Source of the DNA: Azohydromonas australica DSM 1124
Lineage (GTDB): Bacteria > Pseudomonadota > Gammaproteobacteria > Burkholderiales > Burkholderiaceae_C
Assembly: GCF_000430725.1 (NCBI RefSeq)
Contig: NZ_AUMO01000045.1
Location: 62,001-126,000, forward strand
Length of the DNA: 64,000 nt
Direction of reading: 5' to 3'
Program-made: the position numbers and the translations under genes
Shown: in pieces, positions 1 through 6,635 of the stretch
Layout of the letters: each line of letters starts with the position of its first letter
Position numbering within the stretch: position 1 is the first letter of the stretch
The notes under the pieces: model-generated
The model's database searches: none
What the model was told of the DNA's origin: nothing
What the model saw: only the letters and a program-made list of their open reading frames with translations

Positions 1-116
1 TGCACCAGCTTGTCGCACTCGCAGGCACCAATGACGTGAATGCCGGCGGCCTGGAGCTCATCGGCCAGCGGAGGTGCGCCCGTGCCGGGAGCGGAGATGA
101 CGAGGGCTGAAGTCAT
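1..116 (-). CDS. nasT: ANTAR-type nitrate response regulator NasT, N-terminal part (cut by window edge)
   Basis: Only the first 38 codons are inside the window; the gene continues beyond base 1. The start is the ATG at 116. The visible residues read as the first beta-alpha-beta of a receiver-like domain, with the segment GIHVIGACECDKLV resembling the start of NasT-type regulators. The C-terminal ANTAR RNA-binding domain would be outside the window, so the assignment rests mainly on position: it is divergent from a nitrate transporter, as nasT is in Pseudomonas and other proteobacteria. NasT-family proteins bind paired hexaloop hairpins in the nas leader RNA and prevent transcription termination. 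Candidate hairpins of that kind are present at 261-305, which supports the call. An unrelated receiver protein is possible. Confidence 0.62.
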   Translation of the reverse strand, partial: MTSALVISAPGTGAPPLADELQAAGIHVIGACECDKLV

Positions 117-232
117 GCAGCGAACCGGCACCGCGGCCGGCCATACAGAGAGGGAAATGCAAGCGCCGCCATAGGGGGCGGCGTTCGGGCCGCAAGCATA
201 GAGCAGGGCCTGCGCCAGCCCGGACCTACGGG

Positions 233-250
233 TTGGCACGGATGGTGCAG
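233..250 (+). promoter_or_regulatory. Sigma-54 (-24/-12) promoter of nasA
   Basis: The sequence TTGGCACGGATGGTGCAG matches the RpoN consensus YTGGCACG-N4-TTGCW. GG at 235-236 and GC at 247-248 are separated by exactly 10 bases, the invariant spacing. Initiation is expected near base 260, leaving a leader of about 198 bases before nasA. Nitrate assimilation genes are classic NtrC/sigma-54 targets. No clear distal NtrC operator was found between 117 and 232; that stretch holds only a 7-bp inverted repeat at 164-183. Confidence 0.72.
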
Positions 251-260
251 TGCTGCATGC

Positions 261-305
261 GGGTGCACCGCAGCACCCGGACCGCCGGCATCGCACGCCC
301 GGTCC
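261..305 (+). promoter_or_regulatory. ANTAR-target tandem hairpins in the nasA leader
   Basis: Hairpin 1 is GGGTGC (261-266), hexaloop ACCGCA (267-272), GCACCC (273-278): a perfect 6-bp stem whose loop has A at position 1 and G at position 4, the hallmark of the ANTAR RNA motif. It abuts hairpin 2: GGACCG (279-284) pairs with CGGTCC (300-305), then after a 2-base bulge GGC (287-289) pairs with GCC (297-299). Its loop also begins A-x-x-G but has seven bases rather than six. A GC-rich hairpin with a short T run follows at 341-364 and could be the terminator being controlled. The adjacent divergent nasT would encode the binding protein. Confidence 0.6.
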
Positions 306-340
306 TGGCCACAGCGTCGTGACCAAGCATGTGCTCCACA

Positions 341-364
341 GCCCGCAACCCGCCGCGGGCGCTT
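341..364 (+). terminator. Possible leader terminator upstream of nasA
   Basis: GCCCGC (341-346) pairs with GCGGGC (355-360) around an 8-base loop, followed by GCTTT. The T run is short, so intrinsic termination would be weak. A pyrimidine-rich stretch at 408-434 could instead be a Rho loading site. The element is proposed mainly because ANTAR systems act by antitermination. Confidence 0.35.
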
Positions 365-457
365 TGCCGTACCGCCGGAGAAGCCACATGAGAAGAACGC
401 TGTCGACGCCCGCCCTCCTTTCCCCCTCCTTCCTGCGCGCCTGAGCGCCCCGCCACG

Positions 458-1735
458 ATGTCGAGCTTCAAGACCTTCGCCCGTGCCGGGCACTGGCCCA
501 CGCTGGCCGCTTCCTTCCTCTACTTCGATTTCTGCTTTGCCGTCTGGGTGCTCAACGGCGCCATGGGCCCGTTCATCAGCGAGGCCTACGGACTGTCGGC
601 GGCGCAGAAGGGCTTCATGGTGTCGGTGCCGATCCTGGCCGGGGCGCTGATGCGCTTCCCGCTGGGCGTGCTGGCGCAGTACATCGGGCGCAAGAACGCG
701 GCGATGGTGGAGATGTCGCTGATCATCGCGGCGCTGCTGTTCGGCTTCCTGTTCGTGGACAGCTATGACGGCGTGCTGGCCATGGGCGTGCTGCTGGGCA
801 TTGCGGGCGCGAGCTTCGGCGTGGCGCTGAGCCTGGGCAGCGGCTGGTTCCCGGCCAAGTACAAGGGCCTGGCCATGGGCATCGCCGGCGCGGGCAACTC
901 CGGCACCGTGCTGGCCGTGCTGTTCGCGCCGCCGCTGGCCATGAAGTTCGGCTGGCAGACGGTGTACGGCCTGGCCGCGGCCACCATGCTGCTGCCGCTG
1001 GCGGTGATGTGGTTCGCCGCCAAGGAACCGCCCGATCGCGAGCACCAGACCTTGCGCGAGCACATCAGCTGCCTGTTCGAGAAGGACGGCTGGGCCTTCA
1101 GCCTGATCTACGTCGTCACCTTCGGCGGCTTCATCGGCCTGGCCAGCTTCCTGCCCACCTACTTCTACGACCAGTTCAAGGTCACCAAGGTCGAGGCCGG
1201 CCAGCTGACCATGCTCGCCACGCTCATGGGCTCGGCGGTGCGCGTGGTCGGGGGCTGGATCTCCGACCGCATCGGCGGCGTCAACACCCTCTCCGGCGTG
1301 CTGCTGCTGGTGGCCGCCACGCTCACGGCCTGCGGCTTCGCGGGCACCTCGCTGGCCGGCACCACGTTGCTGTTCATGCTGTGCTTCGCCGCCCTGGGCG
1401 CGGGCAACGGCGCGCTGTTCCAGCTCGTGCCGCTGCGCTGGCCGCTGACCACCGCGGTGGCGGGCTCGATGATCGGCGAGGTCGGCGCCCTGGGCGGCGG
1501 CTTCCTGCCCAACGCCATGGGCCTGTCCAAGCAGTACATGGGCAGCTACCTCGGCGGCTTCCTGGCCTTCACGGTGCTGGCGCTGGTGATGCTGGTGATG
1601 CTGCGCGTCGTGCAGATCCGCTGGACCCGCACCTGGGCCGAGAAGGGTGGCCGCGCCCGCGTGGCCGCCGCCGAGGAGCAGGCGCCGGCCGCGCCGCGCG
1701 TCACCCGCGTCGCGCCGCGCCGCCGCGGCGCCTGA
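458..1735 (+). CDS. nasA: Nitrate/nitrite MFS transporter (NNP family)
   Basis: This 425-residue inner-membrane protein of about 12 helices takes up nitrate, and possibly exports nitrite, for assimilation. Both nitrate-signature motifs of the NNP/NarK family are visible: GIAGAGNSGT near residue 140 and GAGNGALFQLVP near residue 313. Conserved arginines sit in the transmembrane region (for example MRFPLG). The start at 458 follows a weak ribosome site in a pyrimidine-rich stretch. The basic C-terminal tail (about 35 residues rich in Arg and Ala) is cytoplasmic. It is the first gene after the sigma-54 promoter and ANTAR leader and is separated from nirB by an opposed kinase gene. NasA-type uptake fits the assimilatory enzymes downstream better than respiratory NarK, since no nar genes are present. 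Confidence 0.9.
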   Translation: MSSFKTFARAGHWPTLAASFLYFDFCFAVWVLNGAMGPFISEAYGLSAAQKGFMVSVPILAGALMRFPLGVLAQYIGRKNAAMVEMSLIIAALLFGFLFVDSYDGVLAMGVLLGIAGASFGVALSLGSGWFPAKYKGLAMGIAGAGNSGTVLAVLFAPPLAMKFGWQTVYGLAAATMLLPLAVMWFAAKEPPDREHQTLREHISCLFEKDGWAFSLIYVVTFGGFIGLASFLPTYFYDQFKVTKVEAGQLTMLATLMGSAVRVVGGWISDRIGGVNTLSGVLLLVAATLTACGFAGTSLAGTTLLFMLCFAALGAGNGALFQLVPLRWPLTTAVAGSMIGEVGALGGGFLPNAMGLSKQYMGSYLGGFLAFTVLALVMLVMLRVVQIRWTRTWAEKGGRARVAAAEEQAPAAPRVTRVAPRRRGA

Positions 1736-1782
1736 GGGCACGCGCCCGCCTGCAAGCACCATGGCTGCTCTGCCTCTCTTCC

Positions 1783-1857
1783 CCGTTCGCCCTGAGCTTG
1801 TCGAAGGGCCCGCGAGCCAGTCGGGCCCTAGGGCTTCGACAGGCTCAGCCCGAACGG
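1783..1857. repeat. Dispersed stem-loop repeat, copy 1 (paired arms)
   Basis: Left arm CCGTTCGCCCTGAGCTTG at 1783-1800 continues TCGAAGGGCCC. The right arm, GGGCCC then GGCTTCGACAGGCTCAGC and CCGAACGG, is its imperfect inverse. The element lies between the convergent nasA and kinase genes and could end transcription from both sides. Related copies occur at 17701, 36591 and 61345. Confidence 0.85.
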
Positions 1858-1886
1858 AAGCTGTCGCTCAGCAAGCGAACATGGAA

Positions 1887-3611
1887 TCAGCGCGGCAGGA
1901 ACAGCAGCCACACGACCAGCAGCAGGTTGAAGAGCAGCGACACCACCAGCGCCGCCTTCCACAGCGCCAGCGGGTCGCGCACGGCCAGCGGCGTGGCCAG
2001 GGGCGCGCCGATGCTGCGCGAGGCGCCGCGCTGCAGCGCCAGCAGCAGCTCCTCGGCGGTCTCGAAGCGCTGGCGCGGGTCGCGCGCCACGGCCTTGAGC
2101 ACCAGGTGGTCCAGCCAGATCGGCACGTCCGGACGCAGCCGCGTCAGCGGCCGGGGATCGCGCCTGAAGCGCGCGGTCTGGTAAGGCTCGACCTCGCCGT
2201 AGGGCAGCTGGCCCGTCAGCCACTGGTACAGCGTCGCGCCCAGCGCGAAGAGGTCGCTGCCGCTGTCGGCCGCCGCGCCCTCCCACTGCTCGGGGTTCAT
2301 GAAGCTGGGCGTGCCGGCGTGCAGCTCGCGCTGCGCCGCCGAGGCGTGCGCGCTCACGGCGGTGCCCAGGTCCAGCAGCCGCCACTGCCCGTCCTCGCCC
2401 AGGTGCAGGTTGCCCGGCTTGAGGTCGCGGTGCACCACGCCCAGCCGGTGCAGCCGGCCCACGGCGCGGGTGACGGCGATGGCGCCGCGCACCACCTCGT
2501 CCACGCCGAAGCGCTGCCCGGCATGCAGCAGCTGCTCCAGGGTGCGCCCGCCATGCCAGTCGAACACGGTGTAGAGCGCCGTGGCATCCGTCACCTCGTG
2601 CACGCGGATGAAGCCCGGCGCCCCGGCCTCGGCCAGGCGCAGACCCAGCCAGGCCTCGTGGGCGAGCATGGCGCGCTCCTCGGGATCGCTGGCGCGGGCC
2701 TCGTGCAGCGTCTTGATCGCCACCAGCGCGCCCTGTGGGCCGCGCGCCTGGTAGAGGCGGTGCACGCCGGTGTCGGCCACCAGCGCCGTGATGGCGAAGC
2801 CGTCGAGGCGGTCGCCCACCTTGAGCTTGCCGGGCGCGGGCAGCTGGCGGCTGCGGGCGAGCTCGTCCTCCAGCCGGCCGGCGTCCAGTCCCAGCACCCG
2901 CACCACCAGCGCGCTGGCGTTGTCGCGGCCGCCGGCGTCGATGGCCGCCTCGACGATGGCCTCGCTGGCCTCCTGGGCCGTGCCCTGGGCGGCCAGCTGC
3001 GCCAGCCGCGCGCGCTTGAGCACGCCGTGCACACCGTCGGTGGTGAGCACGAACACGTCGCCCACGCGCAGCAGGCCCTGGGCGTAGTCCACGCTCAGCG
3101 CCTCGTCCAAGCCCACGGCGCGGGTGAGGCGGCTGCGCTGGTCGGGATGCTCGAAGGCGTGGTCCTGCGTCAGCGGCGCGAATTCGCCGCCGCTGAGCAG
3201 CCAGGCGCGCGTGTCGCCCACGTGCGCCACGGTGTAGCCGCGGCCCTCCAGCGCCAGCGCGGTGAGCGTGGTCAGCGCCGTGGCGGGCTCGTCCACGCGG
3301 CCGGCCTCGCGCCGGTGCCAGCCGCCGCCGAGCTGGCGCTGGCGGTTCACGGCCACGAGCCAGCTGTTCTGCGCTGCGATGAGGCGGTCCAGCACCACGG
3401 TGGTGTCCCAGGTGGGCGGCGCGGCGAAGAAGTCCGACAGCAGCCCCATCACGCTGGTCTGCGCCGCCTCGCGCCCGCCGCCGCCGGTGGACACGCCGTC
3501 GGCGATGGCCGCCACCAGGCCGCGCTTCTCGCGCAGCGCGCCGGCGAAATCCTCGTTGACCTCCCTGGGACCGCGCCGGCTCGCGTGCCCGATGTCGACC
3601 TCAAAGCTCAT
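1887..3611 (-). CDS. Membrane-anchored PP2C phosphatase / Ser-Thr protein kinase fusion
   Basis: The 574-residue protein has two opposed signalling domains. Residues 1-240 are a PP2C-type phosphatase with metal-site motifs NED (19-21), ADG (37-39), GDTRAW (132-137), TTDGVHG (190-196) and GRDNAS (228-233). Residues 265-525 are a Hanks-type kinase with VAIK (Lys300), HRDLKPGN (394-401) and DLG (414-416) in place of DFG; the glycine-rich loop is degenerate. Residues 551-571 form a C-terminal membrane anchor before a short Arg tail. The start at 3611 leaves 57 bases to the divergent nirB. A homologous kinase gene sits between nasA and nirB in Pseudomonas aeruginosa (PA1782, from memory), so a role in nitrate assimilation is likely, but its substrate is unknown. 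Here it runs opposite to its neighbours. Confidence 0.88.
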   Translation of the reverse strand: MSFEVDIGHASRRGPREVNEDFAGALREKRGLVAAIADGVSTGGGGREAAQTSVMGLLSDFFAAPPTWDTTVVLDRLIAAQNSWLVAVNRQRQLGGGWHRREAGRVDEPATALTTLTALALEGRGYTVAHVGDTRAWLLSGGEFAPLTQDHAFEHPDQRSRLTRAVGLDEALSVDYAQGLLRVGDVFVLTTDGVHGVLKRARLAQLAAQGTAQEASEAIVEAAIDAGGRDNASALVVRVLGLDAGRLEDELARSRQLPAPGKLKVGDRLDGFAITALVADTGVHRLYQARGPQGALVAIKTLHEARASDPEERAMLAHEAWLGLRLAEAGAPGFIRVHEVTDATALYTVFDWHGGRTLEQLLHAGQRFGVDEVVRGAIAVTRAVGRLHRLGVVHRDLKPGNLHLGEDGQWRLLDLGTAVSAHASAAQRELHAGTPSFMNPEQWEGAAADSGSDLFALGATLYQWLTGQLPYGEVEPYQTARFRRDPRPLTRLRPDVPIWLDHLVLKAVARDPRQRFETAEELLLALQRGASRSIGAPLATPLAVRDPLALWKAALVVSLLFNLLLVVWLLFLPR

Positions 3612-3668
3612 GCGGCGATTGTCCGCGCGACGAATTCGATCTCTTGCTCCTCCTGAAGGAACGCAGCC

Positions 3669-6149
3669 ATGAAGAAGATGAAACTGGTTCTGATCGGCAA
3701 CGGCATGGCCGGCGTGCGCACGCTCGAAGAGCTGCTCAAGATCGCGCCCGATCTCTACGACATCACCGTCTTCGGTGCCGAGCCGCACCCGAACTACAAC
3801 CGCATCCTGCTGTCGCCCGTGCTGGCCGGCGAGCAGACCATCGACGAGATCATCCTCAACCCGCTGGCGTGGTACGAGGAGAACGGCATCACGCTGCACC
3901 TGGGCTGCGAGGTCACGGCGGTCAACCGCGCCAAGCGCGTCGTGCACGGCCGCTGCAAGGACGGCAGCGCCATCGAGGCGCCCTATGACCGGCTGCTGAT
4001 CGCCACCGGCTCCAACCCCTTCATCCTCCCGGTGCCGGGCAAGGACCTGCAGGGCGTGATCGCCTACCGCGACATCGCCGACACCGAGTACATGATCGAG
4101 ACGGCCAAGACGCACAAGCACGCTGTCGTCATCGGCGGCGGCCTGCTGGGCCTGGAGGCGGCCAACGGGCTGATGCTGCGCGGCATGCAGGTCACGGTGG
4201 TGCACATCTCCAACACGCTGATGGAGCGCCAGCTCGACGACGTGGCCGGCAAGATGCTGCAGCAGTCGCTGCAGGAGCGCGGGCTGCGCTTCGCGATGGG
4301 CGCGCAGACGCAGGCGCTCATCGGCGACAAGGACGGGCGGGTGATGGCAGTGCAGTTCAAGGACGGCAGCGAGATCCCGGCCGACCTGGTGGTGATGGCC
4401 GCGGGCATCCGCCCCAACACCGCGCTGGCCGAGAAGATCGGCCTGCACTGCAACCGCGGCATCGTCGTCACCGACACGCTGCAGACCGTCACCGACCCGC
4501 GCGTCTACGCCGTGGGCGAGTGCGCCGCGCACCGCGGCATCGCCTACGGGCTGGTGGCGCCGCTGTTCGAGCAGGGCAAGGTGTGCGCGACGCACCTGGC
4601 GCAGTTCGGCATCGGCCGCTACCAGGGCAGCCAGACCAGCACCAAGCTCAAGGTCACGGGCATCGACCTGTTCTCCGCGGGCGACTTCAACGGCGGCGAG
4701 GACTGCGAGGAGATCGTGCTCAGCGATCCCTTCGGCGGCGTCTACAAGAAGCTGGTGCTCAAGGACGACAAGCTCGTGGGCGCCTGCCTCTACGGCGACA
4801 CGGCCGACGGCGCCTGGTACTTCAAGCTGCTGCGCGAGGGCCGCAGCGTCGCGGACCTGCGCGACAAGCTGATGTTCGGCGAGAACCACCTGGGCGACGC
4901 CGGCCACCAGGGCCACAGCAAGGCCGCGAGCATGGCCGACGAGGACGAGGTCTGCGGCTGCAACGGCGTGACCAAGGGCGCGATCTGCAAGGCCATCAAG
5001 GACAAGGGCCTGTTCACGCTGGAGGAGGTGCGCAAGCACACCAAGGCCAGCGCCTCCTGCGGCTCCTGCACCGGGCTGGTGGAGCAGATCCTGATGTTCA
5101 CCGCCGGCGGCGACTACTCCGCCACGCCCAAGAAGAAGGCGATGTGCGGCTGCACCGAGCACAGCCACCAGGACGTGCGCGACGCCATCCGCGCCGAGAA
5201 GCTGCTGAGCGTGGACGCGGTGTACCAGACGCTGGGCTGGCGCAATGCCAACGGCTGCTCCAGCTGCCGCCCGGCGATCAACTACTACCTGCTGAGCACC
5301 TGGCCCAAGGAGGCGCGGGACGATCCGCAGAGCCGCTTCATCAACGAGCGCGGCCACGCCAACATCCAGAAGGACGGCAGCTACTCCGTGATTCCGCGCA
5401 TGTGGGGCGGCGAGACCAGCGCCGCCGACCTGCGCCGCATCGCCGACGTGGTGGACAAGTACGCCATCCCCACCGTCAAGGTCACGGGTGGGCAGCGCAT
5501 CGACCTGCTGGGCGTGAAGAAGGAGGACCTGCAGTCCGTCTGGCGCGACCTGGGCATGCCCAGCGGCTTGGCCTACGCCAAGTCGCTGCGCACGGTGAAG
5601 ACCTGCGTGGGCGCCGAGTGGTGTCGCTTCGGCACCCAGGACAGCACGCAGCTGGGCAAGGACCTGGAGCACGCGCTGTGGGCGATGTACTCGCCGCACA
5701 AGGTCAAGATGGCCGTCAGCGGCTGCCCGCGCAACTGCGCCGAGTCCGGCACCAAGGACGTGGGCGTCATCGGCGTGGACTCCGGCTGGGAGATCCACAT
5801 CGCGGGCAACGGCGGCATCAAGACCGAGGTGGCGCAGTTCTTCGTGAAGGTGAGGACGGCCGAGGAGGTACTGGAATACGCCGGCGCCTTCCTGCAGCTC
5901 TACCGCGAGGAAGGCTGGTACCTGGAGCGCACGGTGCACTACGTGGAGCGCGTGGGCTTGGATCACGTCAAGAAGCGCGTGCTGGAGGACGCCGAGAACC
6001 GCAAGGCGCTGTGGGCGCGGCTGCAGTTCGCGCTCGATGGCCAGCCCGACCCCTGGCAGGAAGCCGTCAAGGCCGGCATGGACACGCGTCAGTTCGAGCC
6101 GCTGCGCCTGAGCGCCGAAGCGCTGTCCGGCGAGCCGGCCAAGGCCTGA
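3669..6149 (+). CDS. nirB: Assimilatory nitrite reductase (NAD(P)H), large subunit
   Basis: NirB reduces nitrite to ammonium in the cytoplasm using FAD, iron-sulfur clusters and sirohaem. The 826 residues match the usual length. In order: an FAD/NAD(P)H oxidoreductase domain (LIGNGMAG near residue 8, VVIGGGLLGLEAANG near 155); two BFD-type [2Fe-2S] domains (CGCNG...CGSC at 427-478 and CGCTE...CSSC near 491-543); a ferredoxin-like half-domain; and the sirohaem/[4Fe-4S] site formed by TCVGAEWCRFG and SGCPRNCAES (about 645-690). A GAAGGA ribosome site precedes the ATG at 3669. It is followed after 44 bases by nirD. Sirohaem would come from CobA (10551-11456) plus a CysG-type dehydrogenase/ferrochelatase not in this window. 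Its promoter must lie in the 57-base gap or within the opposed kinase gene. Confidence 0.96.
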   Translation: MKKMKLVLIGNGMAGVRTLEELLKIAPDLYDITVFGAEPHPNYNRILLSPVLAGEQTIDEIILNPLAWYEENGITLHLGCEVTAVNRAKRVVHGRCKDGSAIEAPYDRLLIATGSNPFILPVPGKDLQGVIAYRDIADTEYMIETAKTHKHAVVIGGGLLGLEAANGLMLRGMQVTVVHISNTLMERQLDDVAGKMLQQSLQERGLRFAMGAQTQALIGDKDGRVMAVQFKDGSEIPADLVVMAAGIRPNTALAEKIGLHCNRGIVVTDTLQTVTDPRVYAVGECAAHRGIAYGLVAPLFEQGKVCATHLAQFGIGRYQGSQTSTKLKVTGIDLFSAGDFNGGEDCEEIVLSDPFGGVYKKLVLKDDKLVGACLYGDTADGAWYFKLLREGRSVADLRDKLMFGENHLGDAGHQGHSKAASMADEDEVCGCNGVTKGAICKAIKDKGLFTLEEVRKHTKASASCGSCTGLVEQILMFTAGGDYSATPKKKAMCGCTEHSHQDVRDAIRAEKLLSVDAVYQTLGWRNANGCSSCRPAINYYLLSTWPKEARDDPQSRFINERGHANIQKDGSYSVIPRMWGGETSAADLRRIADVVDKYAIPTVKVTGGQRIDLLGVKKEDLQSVWRDLGMPSGLAYAKSLRTVKTCVGAEWCRFGTQDSTQLGKDLEHALWAMYSPHKVKMAVSGCPRNCAESGTKDVGVIGVDSGWEIHIAGNGGIKTEVAQFFVKVRTAEEVLEYAGAFLQLYREEGWYLERTVHYVERVGLDHVKKRVLEDAENRKALWARLQFALDGQPDPWQEAVKAGMDTRQFEPLRLSAEALSGEPAKA

Positions 6150-6193
6150 GCACTTCCGTCCCCGAACTCCCCCTCTGGAAGCTGAAAAAAACC

Positions 6194-6601
6194 ATGAGCG
6201 CCTGGATTCCCGTCTGCACCCTCGACGACCTGCCCCTGCTGGGGGCTCGCCGCCTGGAGCGCCCCAAGGGCGCGCCGGTGGCGGTGTTCCGCAACGCCGA
6301 CAACGAGGTGTTCGCGCTGCTGGACCGCTGCCCGCACAAGGGCGGCCCGCTGTCGCAGGGCATCGTGAGCGGCCGCAGCGTCGCCTGCCCGCTGCACAAC
6401 TGGAGCATCGGCCTGGACAGCGGCCAGGTGGCCGCGCCCGACGAGGGCTGCACCCCGGCCTTCGCCGTCAAGGTGGAAGGCAACGTGGTGCACCTGGACC
6501 GCGACCAGGTCGCCACCCTGGGCATCGACTTGCCGCTGCCCCAGGCCGGCCCCTGCCGCGGCTCGCGCCCCGAGCTCAAGCCCACCCCGCAACCGACCTG
6601 A
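6194..6601 (+). CDS. nirD: Nitrite reductase small subunit (Rieske fold)
   Basis: The 135-residue NirD partner of NirB carries an intact Rieske-type ligand set, CPHKGGPLSQG followed by CPLHNW (C-x-H and C-x2-H), so it may hold a [2Fe-2S] cluster; many NirD proteins have lost these ligands. The start ATG at 6194 begins MSAWIPVCTLDDLP, typical of the family. It lies 44 bases after nirB and 34 bases before the nitrate reductase, consistent with one transcript. The last 25 residues, rich in Pro, extend beyond the core fold. Confidence 0.94.
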   Translation: MSAWIPVCTLDDLPLLGARRLERPKGAPVAVFRNADNEVFALLDRCPHKGGPLSQGIVSGRSVACPLHNWSIGLDSGQVAAPDEGCTPAFAVKVEGNVVHLDRDQVATLGIDLPLPQAGPCRGSRPELKPTPQPT

Positions 6602-6635
6602 GCGCCCGCCCCCAGCGTCCCACCACGGTTTTGAC

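Noticed and set aside
113..1762. Long open frame antisense to nasA (549 codons)
   Set aside because: It covers a well-supported transporter gene on the other strand, is low-complexity and His/Gln/Arg-rich, and is expected from high GC third positions.
1647..3656. Long open frame antisense to the kinase/phosphatase (669 codons)
   Set aside because: Same composition artefact; the minus-strand product has ordered PP2C and kinase motifs.
3612..5966. In-frame upstream extension of the kinase/phosphatase across nirB
   Set aside because: It runs antisense to nirB and has low-complexity residues; the real start is the ATG at 3611, where PP2C homology begins.
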